Below, piece after piece: positions 55,956 to 64,000 of a stretch of 64,000 nucleotides of DNA. The translations under genes and the position numbers were made by a program. Within the stretch, counting starts at the first letter, position 1, and each line of letters opens with the position of its first letter. This stretch comes from Nonomuraea roseoviolacea subsp. carminata. Its GTDB lineage: Bacteria; Actinomycetota; Actinomycetes; Streptosporangiales; Streptosporangiaceae. Under the pieces are notes generated by a model, which was given only the letters and a program-made list of their open reading frames with translations, ran no database searches and had not been told where the DNA came from. The DNA is taken from the NCBI RefSeq assembly GCF_024172185.1, contig NZ_JAMZEC010000001.1:5910001-5974000 (forward strand), written 5' to 3'.

Positions 55956-56026
55956 GGGAGAGCCGCGCCCGCCGTCGTCCATCCGGCACATGGCAGCCGA
56001 TGGACGACGGTGAGCGCGGCTCTCCC
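55956..56026. terminator. Long stem-loop downstream of ettA
   Basis: GGGAGAGCCGCGC (55956-55968) pairs with GCGCGGCTCTCCC (56014-56026). An inner stem CCGTCGTCCATC (55972-55983) pairs with GATGGACGACGG (55999-56010); a 3x3 internal loop separates the two stems, and the hairpin loop has 15 nt. All 25 pairs are perfect. It is the likely ettA terminator, without a U-tract. Confidence 0.75.
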
Positions 56027-56088
56027 GCGTTTCACCGGGTGGCGTTCGTGACGGGGCAGGTGAGGAGGACGACGCCCCGACGGGTACC

Positions 56089-56532
56089 GTGGCGGACGTG
56101 GTGCAAGAATCCCTCGAAACCCTCGCTCAGCGGCACGTCTTCCACCGGATGGTGCGCTTCGCGGACATCGACTCCCTCGGGCACGTGAACAACGTCCGGT
56201 TCTTCGACTACCTGGAGGACGCCCGGCTCGGCATGCTGCACATCGACCCGTACCGGGCGGGTGACGCGCCGTTCAAGAGCCTCGTCATCGCCCGGCACGA
56301 GATCGACTACCGCCGGCCGTTGTCGTTCCGGGCCGAGCCGGTGCGGGTGGAGACGTGGGTGACGGAGATCAAGCCGGTGCGCTTCACACTGGCGTACGAG
56401 ATCCGCGACGACGACGAGGTGTTCGTGACGGCGACCTCGGTCGTCGTGGGCTACGACGTGGAGCGGAGCGCGCCGCGCAGGCTGTCGCCGCAGGAGGTCG
56501 CGTACCTCGAACGCTTCAAGATCACCGCGTAG
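56089..56532 (+). CDS. Acyl-CoA thioesterase, 4HBT family
   Basis: Hot-dog-fold thioesterase of about 147 residues. The motif RFADIDSLGHVNNVRFFDYL holds the catalytic aspartate and the HVNN segment of the 4-hydroxybenzoyl-CoA thioesterase family. Start GTG 56089 is uncertain; GTG 56098 and 56101 are near. The substrate cannot be predicted. It lies 4 nt upstream of the MFS gene. Confidence 0.88.
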   Translation: MADVVQESLETLAQRHVFHRMVRFADIDSLGHVNNVRFFDYLEDARLGMLHIDPYRAGDAPFKSLVIARHEIDYRRPLSFRAEPVRVETWVTEIKPVRFTLAYEIRDDDEVFVTATSVVVGYDVERSAPRRLSPQEVAYLERFKITA

Positions 56533-56536
56533 CGGC

Positions 56537-57751
56537 GTGGCGACTCCCGAGCGGGAACAGAAGCACGGCCGACGGCGCTGGTTGATGCTCGCCCTGGGCG
56601 TCAACGCGCACGCGAGCGTCACCCTGGGCCTGTTCGGCCTCCCGCTGGTCATGCCGGACCTGCAGCGCTTCTTCGGCCTGTCGCTGCCGGTGGCCGGCAT
56701 CGTGGCCAACGCCCCGGCGATCGGCGTGCTGTTCGCCCTCGTCCCCTGGGGCGTGCTCGCCGACCGGCACGGCGAGCGGCTGGTGCTCGGCGTCGGAGTG
56801 GGGCTGGCGGCGGTGTTCTTCGGGGCGGTGACGCTGGTCGGCGGCGTCTGGGCGGTCGTCGCGCTGCTGGCGCTCGCGGGCGCCGCGGGCTCGGCCGCGA
56901 TGGTGGGCGGCGGCCGGATCGTGCTGCGCTGGTTCGAGCCGCCGGAACGCGGCGTCGCCATGGGCGTGCGCCAGGTGTCCTACACGCTCGGCATGGCCGT
57001 GGCCGCCTTCGTGCTGCCGCCCGTGTCACGCGCCCACGGCGTCCCCGGGGTGCTGGGCGTCTGCGCCGCCGTGAGCCTGCTCGCCGCCGTGCTGGCCGTC
57101 CTGTTCCTGGCCGAGCCACCGCACGACGCCCCCGGTTCGGGGGCCGCGCCGGCCGGCTCGCCGTACCGGCGGCCGGCCCTGTGGCGGGTCCACGGGACGA
57201 GCGCGCTGCACGCGGTGCCGCAGATCGTGGTCAGCACGTACGGCGTCGCGTGCCTCGTCCACGTGTACGGCTGGGACGGCGTCGACGCGGGACGGCTGTT
57301 CGGCGTGGCGGCGATCGGCGGCGCCGTGGTGCGGATCGCGGTGGGACGCTGGTCCGACCGGACGGGCCTGCGGATGGCGCCGCTGCGGCTCCTGACGTTC
57401 GGCAGCCTGGTGGTGCTGACGCTGCTGCTGGCGGGGACCTTCACCGGGTCGTGGCCCGGCACGGTGATGCTGGCGCTGGCCGCGGTCATCACCGTGGCGG
57501 GCAACGGCCTGGCGTACCTGGCGGCCGGTGAGCTGGCCGGGCCCGGCGCGGCCGGGCGGGTGCTGGGCACCCACAACACCATCCAGAACGTCGTCGCCCT
57601 CGCCGTGACCCCGCTGGCCGGCCTGCTGATCACGCGTGAGGGCTACTGGGCGGGGTTCGCGGCGGGGCTGGTGTGCGCGCTCGTCTCCGTGCCGGTCATC
57701 CCGGTACGCGGCGAGCGCGGCGCGCACACCACCCCCACCGGCGTCACCTGA
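56537..57751 (+). CDS. MFS transporter
   Basis: Major facilitator of 404 residues with about twelve membrane spans. The loop 2-3 motif appears as GVLADRHGERLVL, and the family motif in the second half is VGRWSDRTGLRMAP. It resembles the CynX/NarK-like or general MFS_1 group; the substrate is unknown. The 3' end overlaps the convergent glucosidase gene by 8 nt. Confidence 0.9.
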   Translation: MATPEREQKHGRRRWLMLALGVNAHASVTLGLFGLPLVMPDLQRFFGLSLPVAGIVANAPAIGVLFALVPWGVLADRHGERLVLGVGVGLAAVFFGAVTLVGGVWAVVALLALAGAAGSAAMVGGGRIVLRWFEPPERGVAMGVRQVSYTLGMAVAAFVLPPVSRAHGVPGVLGVCAAVSLLAAVLAVLFLAEPPHDAPGSGAAPAGSPYRRPALWRVHGTSALHAVPQIVVSTYGVACLVHVYGWDGVDAGRLFGVAAIGGAVVRIAVGRWSDRTGLRMAPLRLLTFGSLVVLTLLLAGTFTGSWPGTVMLALAAVITVAGNGLAYLAAGELAGPGAAGRVLGTHNTIQNVVALAVTPLAGLLITREGYWAGFAAGLVCALVSVPVIPVRGERGAHTTPTGVT

Positions 57752-59273
57752 CGAGACCGGGCGGCGCCTGGAGCCAGACGGCCGTGTCCGGCGGCAGGAG
57801 GTCATCGGTCAGCGGCCCGCTCGCCAGCAGCACCCGCTCGTGCGGCGGCAACGGTACGGCGTCGGTGCCGCAGTTGAGCGCGCACACCAGCGACCCCCGC
57901 CGGAAGACCAGCGCGTCCTCGTGCGAGTCCAGCCACTCGATCGCGTGCGGGACGTCCCGCATCACCTCCCGGCGGCAGGCCAGCGCCGCGCGGTAGAACT
58001 CCAGCGTCGAGGCCGGGTCGCCGGTCTGGGCCTCGACGCTCAGCGCGCCGAACTCCTCGGGCTGCGGCAGCCACGGCCGCGTGTCACCGGGCGAGAACCC
58101 GTGCGACGGCCCCGACGCCTCCCACGGCAGCGGCACCCGGCAGCCGTCACGGCCCGGCAGCTTGCCCTCCGACTGGAAGAAGACCGGATCCTGCCGCGCC
58201 TCCGGGGGAAGATTCTTCACCTCGGGGAGGCCCAGTTCCTCCCCCTGGTAGAGATATGCAGACCCGGGAAGCGCCAACATGGCGAGAACTGCCGCTTTTG
58301 CCCGGGTGAGCCCGGTTCCCGGGTCGGCGGTCTCGTAGCGGGTGCGATGCCGTACGACATCGTGGTTGGACAGCACCCACGTGGCGAACGGCACGGTCGC
58401 CAGCGTGTCGTCGATCACCTTGCGGAACGCCGTCGCCGACCAGGGCGCCTGGAGCCAGGCGAAGTTGAAGCTCTGGTGCAGCTCGTCGGGCCGCACGTAG
58501 CGGGCGAGGTCCTCGGGGTCGTCGGTCCACACCTCGCCCACGGCCATCCGCTCGCCCGGGTAGCTGTCGAGCAGCTTGCGCCACGACCGGTAGACCTCGT
58601 GCACCTCGGGCTGCCCCCACACCGGCGAGCGCGCCCCGAACGCCTGGTCGTCCACCGCCGGCAGGTCCGGCAGCTCCTCCGCCTTGTACAGGCCCATCGC
58701 CACGTCGATGCGGAACCCGTCGACGCCCCGGTCCAGCCAGAAGCGCAGGACGTCGAGGAACTCCTCGTGGACCTCCGGCTCCCGCCAGTTGAAGTCGGGC
58801 TGCTCCGGCGCGAACAGGTGGAGGTACCACTGCCCGTCGGCCACCTGTGTCCAGGCGGGCCCGCCGAAGGTGGACTGCCAGTTGTTCGTCCGGTCGCGGA
58901 AGATGTAGCGCTCGCGCCGTTCGCCGCGCAGCGCCGCCTGGAACCACGGGTGCTGCGAGGAGCTGTGGTTCGGCACGATGTCGACGAGCACCCGCAGCCC
59001 CAGCTCGTGCGCGTCGGACACCAGCGCCTCGAAGTCCGCCAGCGACCCGAACAGGGGATCCACCCCGCGGTAGTCGGCCACGTCGTAGCCGCCGTCGGCC
59101 ATGGGGGAGGGGTAGAAGGGCGTCAGCCAGACGGCGTCGACGCCCAGGTCGCGGAGGTACGGCAGACGCCGCCGGATGCCGGCGAGGTCGCCGACGCCGT
59201 CACCCGAGGCGTCGGCGAAGCTGCGTACATAGATTTCGTAAACGACCGCATCACGCCACCAGGGGATAGTCAT
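57744..59273 (-). CDS. GH13 alpha-glucosidase
   Basis: Glycoside hydrolase family 13 enzyme of 509 residues, cytoplasmic (no signal peptide). Conserved regions are DIVPNHSS, GFRIDVAMGL (nucleophile aspartate), GEVWTD (acid/base glutamate) and LSNHDVVRHR (stabilising aspartate). QPDFNWREPEV is typical of oligo-1,6-glucosidase, alpha-glucosidase and trehalose-6-phosphate hydrolase-like members; maltose or isomaltose breakdown is likely. It is the last gene of the mscS-glbO-GH13 run, 16 nt after glbO. Confidence 0.93.
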   Translation of the reverse strand: MTIPWWRDAVVYEIYVRSFADASGDGVGDLAGIRRRLPYLRDLGVDAVWLTPFYPSPMADGGYDVADYRGVDPLFGSLADFEALVSDAHELGLRVLVDIVPNHSSSQHPWFQAALRGERRERYIFRDRTNNWQSTFGGPAWTQVADGQWYLHLFAPEQPDFNWREPEVHEEFLDVLRFWLDRGVDGFRIDVAMGLYKAEELPDLPAVDDQAFGARSPVWGQPEVHEVYRSWRKLLDSYPGERMAVGEVWTDDPEDLARYVRPDELHQSFNFAWLQAPWSATAFRKVIDDTLATVPFATWVLSNHDVVRHRTRYETADPGTGLTRAKAAVLAMLALPGSAYLYQGEELGLPEVKNLPPEARQDPVFFQSEGKLPGRDGCRVPLPWEASGPSHGFSPGDTRPWLPQPEEFGALSVEAQTGDPASTLEFYRAALACRREVMRDVPHAIEWLDSHEDALVFRRGSLVCALNCGTDAVPLPPHERVLLASGPLTDDLLPPDTAVWLQAPPGLVR

Positions 59274-59289
59274 GGGGCGGTCATGCCCG

Positions 59290-59670
59290 TTATGTGGGCG
59301 AGTTCACCAGGCTGTGCGCCGCGTAGACCAGGTAGTCCCAGAGCCGCTTCTCCTGCTCCTCCGGCAGCTCCAGCGACTCGACGCCGTCACGCATGTGCTT
59401 GAGCCAGGCGTCGCGCTCGGCCTCACCGATCACGAACGGCACGTGCCGCATGCGCAGGCGGGGGTGCCCGCGCTCCTGGCTGTAGGTGTTGGGCCCGCCC
59501 CAGTACTGGATCAGGAAGCCGCGCAGCCGGTCCTCGGCGCCGGTGAGGTCCTCCTCCGGGTAGAGGGGACGGAGCAGCGGGTCCTGGGCCACCCCCTCGT
59601 AGAAGCGGTGCACCAGCCGGCGGAAGGTCTCCTCGCCCCCGACGGCCTCGTAGAAGGAGGTCTCAGTCAC
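59290..59670 (-). CDS. glbO: Group II truncated haemoglobin
   Basis: Truncated haemoglobin of 126 residues (2-on-2 globin, group II). It has the B10 tyrosine in RFYEGV, the proximal histidine in RLRMRHVPF and the G8 tryptophan in RDAWLKHM. Group II proteins of actinobacteria bind oxygen tightly and may protect respiration or detoxify nitric oxide. GTG 59670 follows GAAGGAGG-like sequence of its own strand only weakly. The gene is 9 nt after mscS. Confidence 0.93.
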   Translation of the reverse strand: MTETSFYEAVGGEETFRRLVHRFYEGVAQDPLLRPLYPEEDLTGAEDRLRGFLIQYWGGPNTYSQERGHPRLRMRHVPFVIGEAERDAWLKHMRDGVESLELPEEQEKRLWDYLVYAAHSLVNSPT

Positions 59671-59679
59671 GGTGCAAGC

Positions 59680-60672
59680 CTACGCGCCGGGCGCCAGTGC
59701 GATGCCTGCGGTGTCGAGCGCGCTCTTGACCTTCAGCCGCATCTCCCGCGCGACCTGCGCCTGCTTGGAGGGCAGCGTCTTGGCGGAGATGCGGAAGACG
59801 ATCGTGCTGTCGGACAGCTGCTCGACGCCGAACACGTCGGGCCGCTCCACGATCACCGTCTCGCGGAACTCGGGGTCGTCCCACATGTCCTTGGCGATCC
59901 CCTCCAGCACGTCGCGCACCGCGGTCACGTCGGTGGCGTAGCCGACCGGGACGTCCACGTAGGCCCGCGACCAGCCCTGCGACTCGTTGCCGACCCGGGT
60001 GATGGTGCCGTTGCGCACGTACCAGACCCGGCCGTCGGCGTCGCGCAGCCGGGTGATCCGCAGCGTGACCGCCTCGACCGTGCCGACGGCGGCGCCCGAG
60101 TCGATCACGTCGCCCACGCCGTACTGGTCCTCCAGCAGCATGAACATGCCCGCGATGAAGTCCTTGACCAGCTCCTGCGCGCCGAAGCCGATCGCCACGC
60201 CGAGGATGCCGACGCTGGTCAGCAGGGGAGCGATGGGGATGGTCAGCCGGTCGAGCACGGTGAGCACGGCGGTGCCGAGGATGACGATCGAGGCGATGTG
60301 CCTCAGCACCGACCCCATGGTCTCGGCCCGCTGCTTGCGCCGCTCGTGGAGCAGGATGTCGATGCTCTCGGAGCCGACGCCGTTGCGGCGGAAGCGGGTC
60401 ATGATCGAGCCGCCGGCCGCGGCGCGGGTGACCACGCGGGTGATGACGCGGTGCGCGACCTTCCGGATGACGAAGGCGAGGACCAGGATCAGCACGATCG
60501 TGATCAGGGTCGCCACCAGCGGCGCCCACGTCGCTCCGTTGAACAGCCCGGCCAGCGTGGAGCAGAGCAGCGTGTCGCCCTCGCAGACGCTGGACATCTG
60601 CTGGTTCAGGCTGTCGAGGCTGGGGATCACGGACGAGGGAGTGGATGATGGCGCCGGCGTCGCCAGGAACAC
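59680..60672 (-). CDS. MscS-family mechanosensitive channel
   Basis: Small-conductance mechanosensitive channel of about 330 residues. Three membrane spans lie at about 55-80, 135-155 and 165-195. The pore helix and beta domain contain LGVAIGFGAQELVKDFIAG and EDQYGVGDVI, and the conserved RNGTITRVGN follows. GTG 60672 is chosen after a GGGGGA stretch; longer N-terminal versions are possible. The role is release of solutes on hypo-osmotic shock. Confidence 0.9.
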   Translation of the reverse strand: MFLATPAPSSTPSSVIPSLDSLNQQMSSVCEGDTLLCSTLAGLFNGATWAPLVATLITIVLILVLAFVIRKVAHRVITRVVTRAAAGGSIMTRFRRNGVGSESIDILLHERRKQRAETMGSVLRHIASIVILGTAVLTVLDRLTIPIAPLLTSVGILGVAIGFGAQELVKDFIAGMFMLLEDQYGVGDVIDSGAAVGTVEAVTLRITRLRDADGRVWYVRNGTITRVGNESQGWSRAYVDVPVGYATDVTAVRDVLEGIAKDMWDDPEFRETVIVERPDVFGVEQLSDSTIVFRISAKTLPSKQAQVAREMRLKVKSALDTAGIALAPGA

Positions 60673-61083
60673 TGGGAGGATCCCCCTTCGGGAATGCGGG
60701 AAAGCGGTTCGGTCGGCGGATCTGGACCGATTTCGATCCACAAGATACCCGCCGACCGAACCGGCCGCCGTCACATCACGCCGGGGAAGACGGGGTCATC
60801 AGAGCCCGGGGCCGCGGAGGGCGGGGCCTGATGCTCCGGTGACGTGCGGCCCGGCAGGGGCGCGCACCCGGAAGCGCGTCCCATACCGTTTCTCCCGGGG
60901 CGTACACCCCGGGACCCTCCGGTGTGACCCGGAGGGCGCCTGTCGAACTGAATGGAACCGGCGGGCCGGCCAGGGCCCCCGCGAACGGGGAACCCTCCGC
61001 ACCGGCCGCCCCGCCGGCTCCGCGAAGCCGCGGTGGGCGCGGTGAGCCGTGGTGGCTGCGCTCCACCCGGATCACCGCCTGCG
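60673..61083. other. Intergenic region upstream of mscS
   Basis: About 410 nt with no supported gene. It holds the presumed mscS promoter and two adjacent hairpins at 60894-60936. Confidence 0.5.
60894..60936. terminator. Two adjacent perfect hairpins
   Basis: CCCGGGG/CCCCGGG around CGTACA (60894-60913) is followed at once by CCCTCCGG/CCGGAGGG around TGTGAC (60915-60936). They lie downstream of the minus-strand gene at 61084 and could end its transcript. Confidence 0.5.
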
Positions 61084-61368
61084 TCATTCGCCCACCGCGG
61101 CGAGCACCCGGGCGACCTTCGTCGCCGCACCAGCCGGGTCCTCGGCCGTGTGCATCCGCTCCCCCCAGGACCAGCAGTACCACCAGTCCGGTAGGTCGGA
61201 GACCGCTGTCGGCCGACAGGTGACGTTCTCCGTCAGGCTCGTCGCGTTCGGGTTGATCACCCGTACGAACAGCCTGCCGGTCTGGGTGCGGACCACGCGT
61301 GCGAGCAGACCGCGTGCGTCGAGCTCCGCTACCAGACGCTCCAGGTGCTCGAAGTCGTCGTCCCCCAC
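61084..61368 (-). CDS. Small hypothetical protein divergent from HTH regulator
   Basis: Protein of about 94 residues; GTG 61368 is chosen because GGAGGG lies 7 nt upstream (TTG 61404 is possible). It has an N-terminal helix (DFEHLERLVAELDARGLLA), then strands with RLFVRVINP, and a Trp-rich WWYCWSWGERMH. No family is recognised. Small proteins of this sort often sit beside XRE-type regulators in actinobacteria, so it may be a partner of the divergent gene. Confidence 0.65.
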   Translation of the reverse strand: MGDDDFEHLERLVAELDARGLLARVVRTQTGRLFVRVINPNATSLTENVTCRPTAVSDLPDWWYCWSWGERMHTAEDPAGAATKVARVLAAVGE

Positions 61369-61404
61369 CTTTCGTCCCTCCCTCGCTCGTAGCCGGTGCG
61401 CCAA

Positions 61405-61640
61405 AGATGACTCAACTGAGCGCGCTACGCAACGAGCACATCCCGATCACAGGGAGTGGCTATTCACCCGTGGGTTGTAAGAAACAGTCCGCCGGAGGAC
61501 GATCCTTAACCGTAAGCTTCAAGAGGACGTTTTCTTCCCGTCCACAATGGTCCATAGTCTATGGTAGGCGCTCTGCAACCCAGAGACTACGCTCAGTGAT
61601 CGGTCACGGATCGTACGGGACGTGTGTGAGAGGGGCCGGG
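61405..61640. promoter_or_regulatory. AT-richer divergent promoter region with palindrome
   Basis: This region has visibly lower G+C than its surroundings. It contains the 13-nt palindrome CCATAGTCTATGG (61552-61564), flanked by ATGGT on both sides, about 77 nt before the HTH gene. A candidate autoregulatory operator. Confidence 0.45.
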
Positions 61641-63212
61641 ATGTCCGGCAGGCAGCACAGGGAAACGGAGATGGCGCGGCGCATCCGGGCCAGAGGTCTC
61701 GCCGCCGGCCGTACACCTGCTCAGATCGCGGAAGAAATACACGAGGCCTGCTCGCCTCAGTTCGGCACGACAAAGATCAAGGGCCATCGCCTCTCCTACG
61801 GCATCGCCCTGGCCGACGTCATCGAGCAGGTGCGCGCGCTGTTCGAGCGCGACGCCAAGGCGCCGCCCGGCATCGGCGAGACGCTGCTGTCGGCGTACGA
61901 GAGCGGCCTGAAACGCCCCGGCCCCGAATACCTCCATTACCTGTGCACCGTCTACCGCGTCGAGCCGGCCGCCCTCGGCTACGACGGCCCCTGCATCTGC
62001 GGCCACGGCCACCGGGGGCCGGCCGCGGCCGTCTTCGAGATCGCGGACGGCGCGCCCGCCTCGGTCGACTCCCGCGAGCCGCGCATCCGGCCGTCCTGCG
62101 ACGAGGAGACGCCGCACGAGGGCCAGGAGGACGAGAACATCCTGCGCCACGCCCTGCTCCAGCTCCAGCTCCTCGGCAGCAAGTCCTCCTCCGCCACCAA
62201 GCTCGAAGGGCCGGTGCTCGGCGCCCTGGAGGGCATCAGGCGGCGCATGGACGAGACACTCGTCTGCGCCACGGTCTCGCCGGCCATGCTCGACCAGTGG
62301 GAGGAGGTCACGCAGGCCTTCGGCCGGCAGTACACGACCACCGCCCCGCAGCGCCTGCTGTGCGACGTGGCGCTGGAGCTGAGCGCCGTGCGCAACGCGC
62401 TCAACCGCCGTCAGCCGATCGACCTGCAGGAGCGCCTGTGCCGCATGGCCGCGCAGCTCGCCGGGCTCAGCGGCATGATCATGATCAACCTGGGCGACCA
62501 CCGGCTGGCGCGCGCGTTCTTCCGCACCGGCCGCATCGCCGCCGACGAGACCGGCGACCGCGCGCTGCGCGCCTGGGTGACGGCCCGCGAGTCGCTGGTC
62601 CCGCTCTACTACGGCGACGCCCGGGAGGCGCTCAACCTGGCCAAGAAGAGCCGCGACCTGGCCGGCACCGTGCCGTGCGCCGCGCAGGCCATGGCCCCGG
62701 TCGTGGAGGCGCGCGCGCTGGCCATGCTGTCGGGCACCGACAGCAAGAAGGAGGTCGTCGACCAGGCCAAGCGCGCGCTGGCCCGGGCCCGCAACGCCTT
62801 CAGCCACATCAAGGGCGACGAGCGCGAGGACATGGCCTTCGGCTACACCGAGCGCCAGCTCTACTTCTACCAGGGCGACGTGCTCACCAAGCTCGGCCAG
62901 ACGCTGGAGGCCGAGGTGGTGCTGGAGCAGGCCCTGGACAAGTACCAGGACCACATCTTCGACCAGACGCTGATCAGGCTCGACCGGGCGCAGTGCCGCC
63001 TCATCGAGGGCGACCTCGCCGAGGCGCTGCAGATCGCCACCGAGGCGCTGAAGCTGGTCGGGCCCGAGTACCGCACCGAGTTCATCATGCGTCCCGCGCT
63101 CGCCTTCGAGCAGGCGGTCATGCAGCGCGACCGCAACCACCCGGGCCTGGCCGACTACCGCGAGCAGCTGCGCCAGGAGGCGCCCGCGAACGATGGAAAG
63201 GCCGGTGCATGA
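61641..63212 (+). CDS. HTH regulator with TPR-like helical domain
   Basis: Protein of 523 residues. The N-terminal part (about 20-115) is XRE-like: it has AGRTPAQIAEEIHEACSPQF and GETLLSAYESGLKRPGPEYL, a helix-turn-helix with an insertion. A CICGHGHRG cysteine/histidine motif follows near residue 120. The C-terminal part (about 180-510) is helical with TPR-like repeats. It resembles pleiotropic actinobacterial regulators with TPR tails. The stop overlaps the following GNAT gene as ATGA, so the pair works together, perhaps with acetylation as an output. Confidence 0.8.
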   Translation: MSGRQHRETEMARRIRARGLAAGRTPAQIAEEIHEACSPQFGTTKIKGHRLSYGIALADVIEQVRALFERDAKAPPGIGETLLSAYESGLKRPGPEYLHYLCTVYRVEPAALGYDGPCICGHGHRGPAAAVFEIADGAPASVDSREPRIRPSCDEETPHEGQEDENILRHALLQLQLLGSKSSSATKLEGPVLGALEGIRRRMDETLVCATVSPAMLDQWEEVTQAFGRQYTTTAPQRLLCDVALELSAVRNALNRRQPIDLQERLCRMAAQLAGLSGMIMINLGDHRLARAFFRTGRIAADETGDRALRAWVTARESLVPLYYGDAREALNLAKKSRDLAGTVPCAAQAMAPVVEARALAMLSGTDSKKEVVDQAKRALARARNAFSHIKGDEREDMAFGYTERQLYFYQGDVLTKLGQTLEAEVVLEQALDKYQDHIFDQTLIRLDRAQCRLIEGDLAEALQIATEALKLVGPEYRTEFIMRPALAFEQAVMQRDRNHPGLADYREQLRQEAPANDGKAGA

Positions 63213-63697
63213 ACCTGAAGATCCGCCGTTACCGCTGGTCCGACCTGGACACCATCCTGGCGCTGCACCAGATCTGCCTGGCTCAGGTCGGCCTGTTCCC
63301 CGGTGACGGGGTCTACTACGACGACGACTTCCCCCGCATCCAGGAGCTCTACCTGGTCTGCGGCGGCGACTTCCTCGTGGGCGAGGTGGACGGCCGGGTC
63401 GTCGCCATGGGCGGCCTGCGGCCCATCGACTGCGGCCTGGCCGAGATCTGCCGGCTGCGCGTCCACCCCGACCACCAGCGGCGCGGTCACGGCGCCGCGA
63501 TGCTGACCGCCCTGGAGGAGCGGGCGGTCGCCCTGGGCTTCCACAGCGTGCGCGGCGACACCACGCTGCGCCAGGAGGCCGCCCTCGCGCTGTACGCGCG
63601 GCAGGGGTGGCGGGAGATCTCCCGCGCCCGCGTCGGCGACCTCATCGTGGTGTACGGCGAGAAGCGGCTCGTGCCCGCCGCCGTCCTCGACGCCTGA
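63209..63697 (+). CDS. GNAT family N-acetyltransferase
   Basis: Single-domain GNAT enzyme of 162 residues. The acetyl-CoA loop lies in RVHPDHQRRGHGAAMLTALE, and ALALYARQGWREISR is the C-terminal motif B region. The substrate is unknown. ATG 63209 overlaps the regulator stop (ATGA). Confidence 0.9.
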   Translation: MNLKIRRYRWSDLDTILALHQICLAQVGLFPGDGVYYDDDFPRIQELYLVCGGDFLVGEVDGRVVAMGGLRPIDCGLAEICRLRVHPDHQRRGHGAAMLTALEERAVALGFHSVRGDTTLRQEAALALYARQGWREISRARVGDLIVVYGEKRLVPAAVLDA

Positions 63698-63723
63698 CCC
63701 TCCGCTCAGCCCCGTAGTGCCAA

Positions 63724-63756
63724 CGGCCGCCGCCGGACCATGTCCGGCGGCGGCCG
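63724..63756. terminator. Strong stem-loop after GNAT gene
   Basis: CGGCCGCCGCCGGAC pairs perfectly with GTCCGGCGGCGGCCG around a CAT loop. It is 27 nt after the stop and is a clear terminator. Confidence 0.8.
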
Positions 63757-63932
63757 GTGGCGTGTGGGACGTCCGGGGAAGAGCGTGACGAGAGAAATGT
63801 GGGATTCGATCACGTCTGCGGATATGGATGTACGAGCCCCCGAGTGAGCCCCTTCACTCCCGGTGGTAGAGGAGCATCACCGGCTGCTCGGAGTACATCC
63901 GCGGCTGCGTTTCGTAATGAGATGCTTCCGCC

Positions 63933-64000
63933 ATGGCAGTCGTGGCCGCTCCCCGACCCCTCCTGGGAGCCGTGCTTCTGTTGTTCGTCAGCGCCGCATG
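63933..64000 (+). CDS. Membrane or secreted protein, only N-terminus in window
   Basis: ATG 63933 opens a frame that runs off the window: about 22 residues beginning MAVVAAPRP with a hydrophobic stretch LLGAVLLLFVSAA. It could be a signal peptide or the first span of a transporter. TAATGA (63915-63920) may be its -10 box. Confidence 0.4.
   Translation, partial: MAVVAAPRPLLGAVLLLFVSAA

Overview
The window is chromosomal DNA of a high-GC, probably mycelial actinobacterium. The signs are strong G/C bias at third codon positions, many GTG/TTG starts, a complete conservon with two P450 genes, PASTA-less Ser/Thr kinases, F420-type and LexA-regulated actinobacterial families, and group II truncated haemoglobin. 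A relative of Nonomuraea or another member of Streptosporangiales is my guess, but the genus is inference only. I see no tRNA, rRNA, insertion sequence, prophage or CRISPR array.

Layout. 1-6.9 kb: a Ser/Thr kinase cut by the window edge, a GGCT-like protein, cobyric acid synthase, a LysE exporter, LtrA and a quinone oxidoreductase. 7-12.5 kb: a conservon (sensor-like ATPase, roadblock protein, DUF742, small GTPase, two cytochrome P450s) behind a good promoter. 12.8-16.4 kb: a likely streptogramin-resistance locus (ABC-F protein plus virginiamycin B lyase) divergent from a TetR regulator. 16.5-24 kb: a second Ser/Thr kinase, an SOS-boxed DUF6504-dnaE2 operon, a DUF4328 membrane protein and an orphan response regulator. 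24.1-29.4 kb: an ABC exporter, an LLM oxidoreductase and a secreted sulfatase. 29.4-32.9 kb: the lutABC L-lactate oxidation operon with its GntR-type repressor and two perfect operators. 33-35.6 kb: baeRF/Rv2629-like protein, DUF2795 protein and a tandem GNAT protein. 35.7-40.3 kb: cobalamin/sirohaem genes (cobL, a cbiX-like gene, cobT, a cysG-like fusion), running into two large GTPases and ssb (40.3-45.4 kb). 46-48.1 kb: a membrane GGDEF protein. 48.1-52.5 kb: an ABC exporter divergent from a two-component system. 52.6-56 kb: YtfG/QOR2-like reductase with HxlR regulator, then EttA. 56-60.7 kb: thioesterase, MFS transporter, GH13 glucosidase, GlbO, MscS channel. 61-64 kb: a small protein, an HTH/TPR regulator coupled to a GNAT enzyme, and the start of a membrane protein.

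The most unusual signal is not a gene family. At two unrelated operon junctions (42438-42651 and 48843-49198) the overlapping stop/start ATGA between two genes has been expanded into a ladder of small Pro/Thr/Asp/Arg-rich open frames, each ending in an ATGA that opens the next frame, so translational coupling is kept across 213 and 355 nt. The end of the upstream gene is echoed at the end of each ladder, and both ladders share an identical 15-nt core that includes the ATGA. A third, simpler case may precede the GGCT-like gene. The window is also rich in short tandem repeats: 11-26 nt units just after stop codons, and units in multiples of three nucleotides inside genes, including in the ATP lid of a histidine kinase and next to the catalytic lysine of a kinase.
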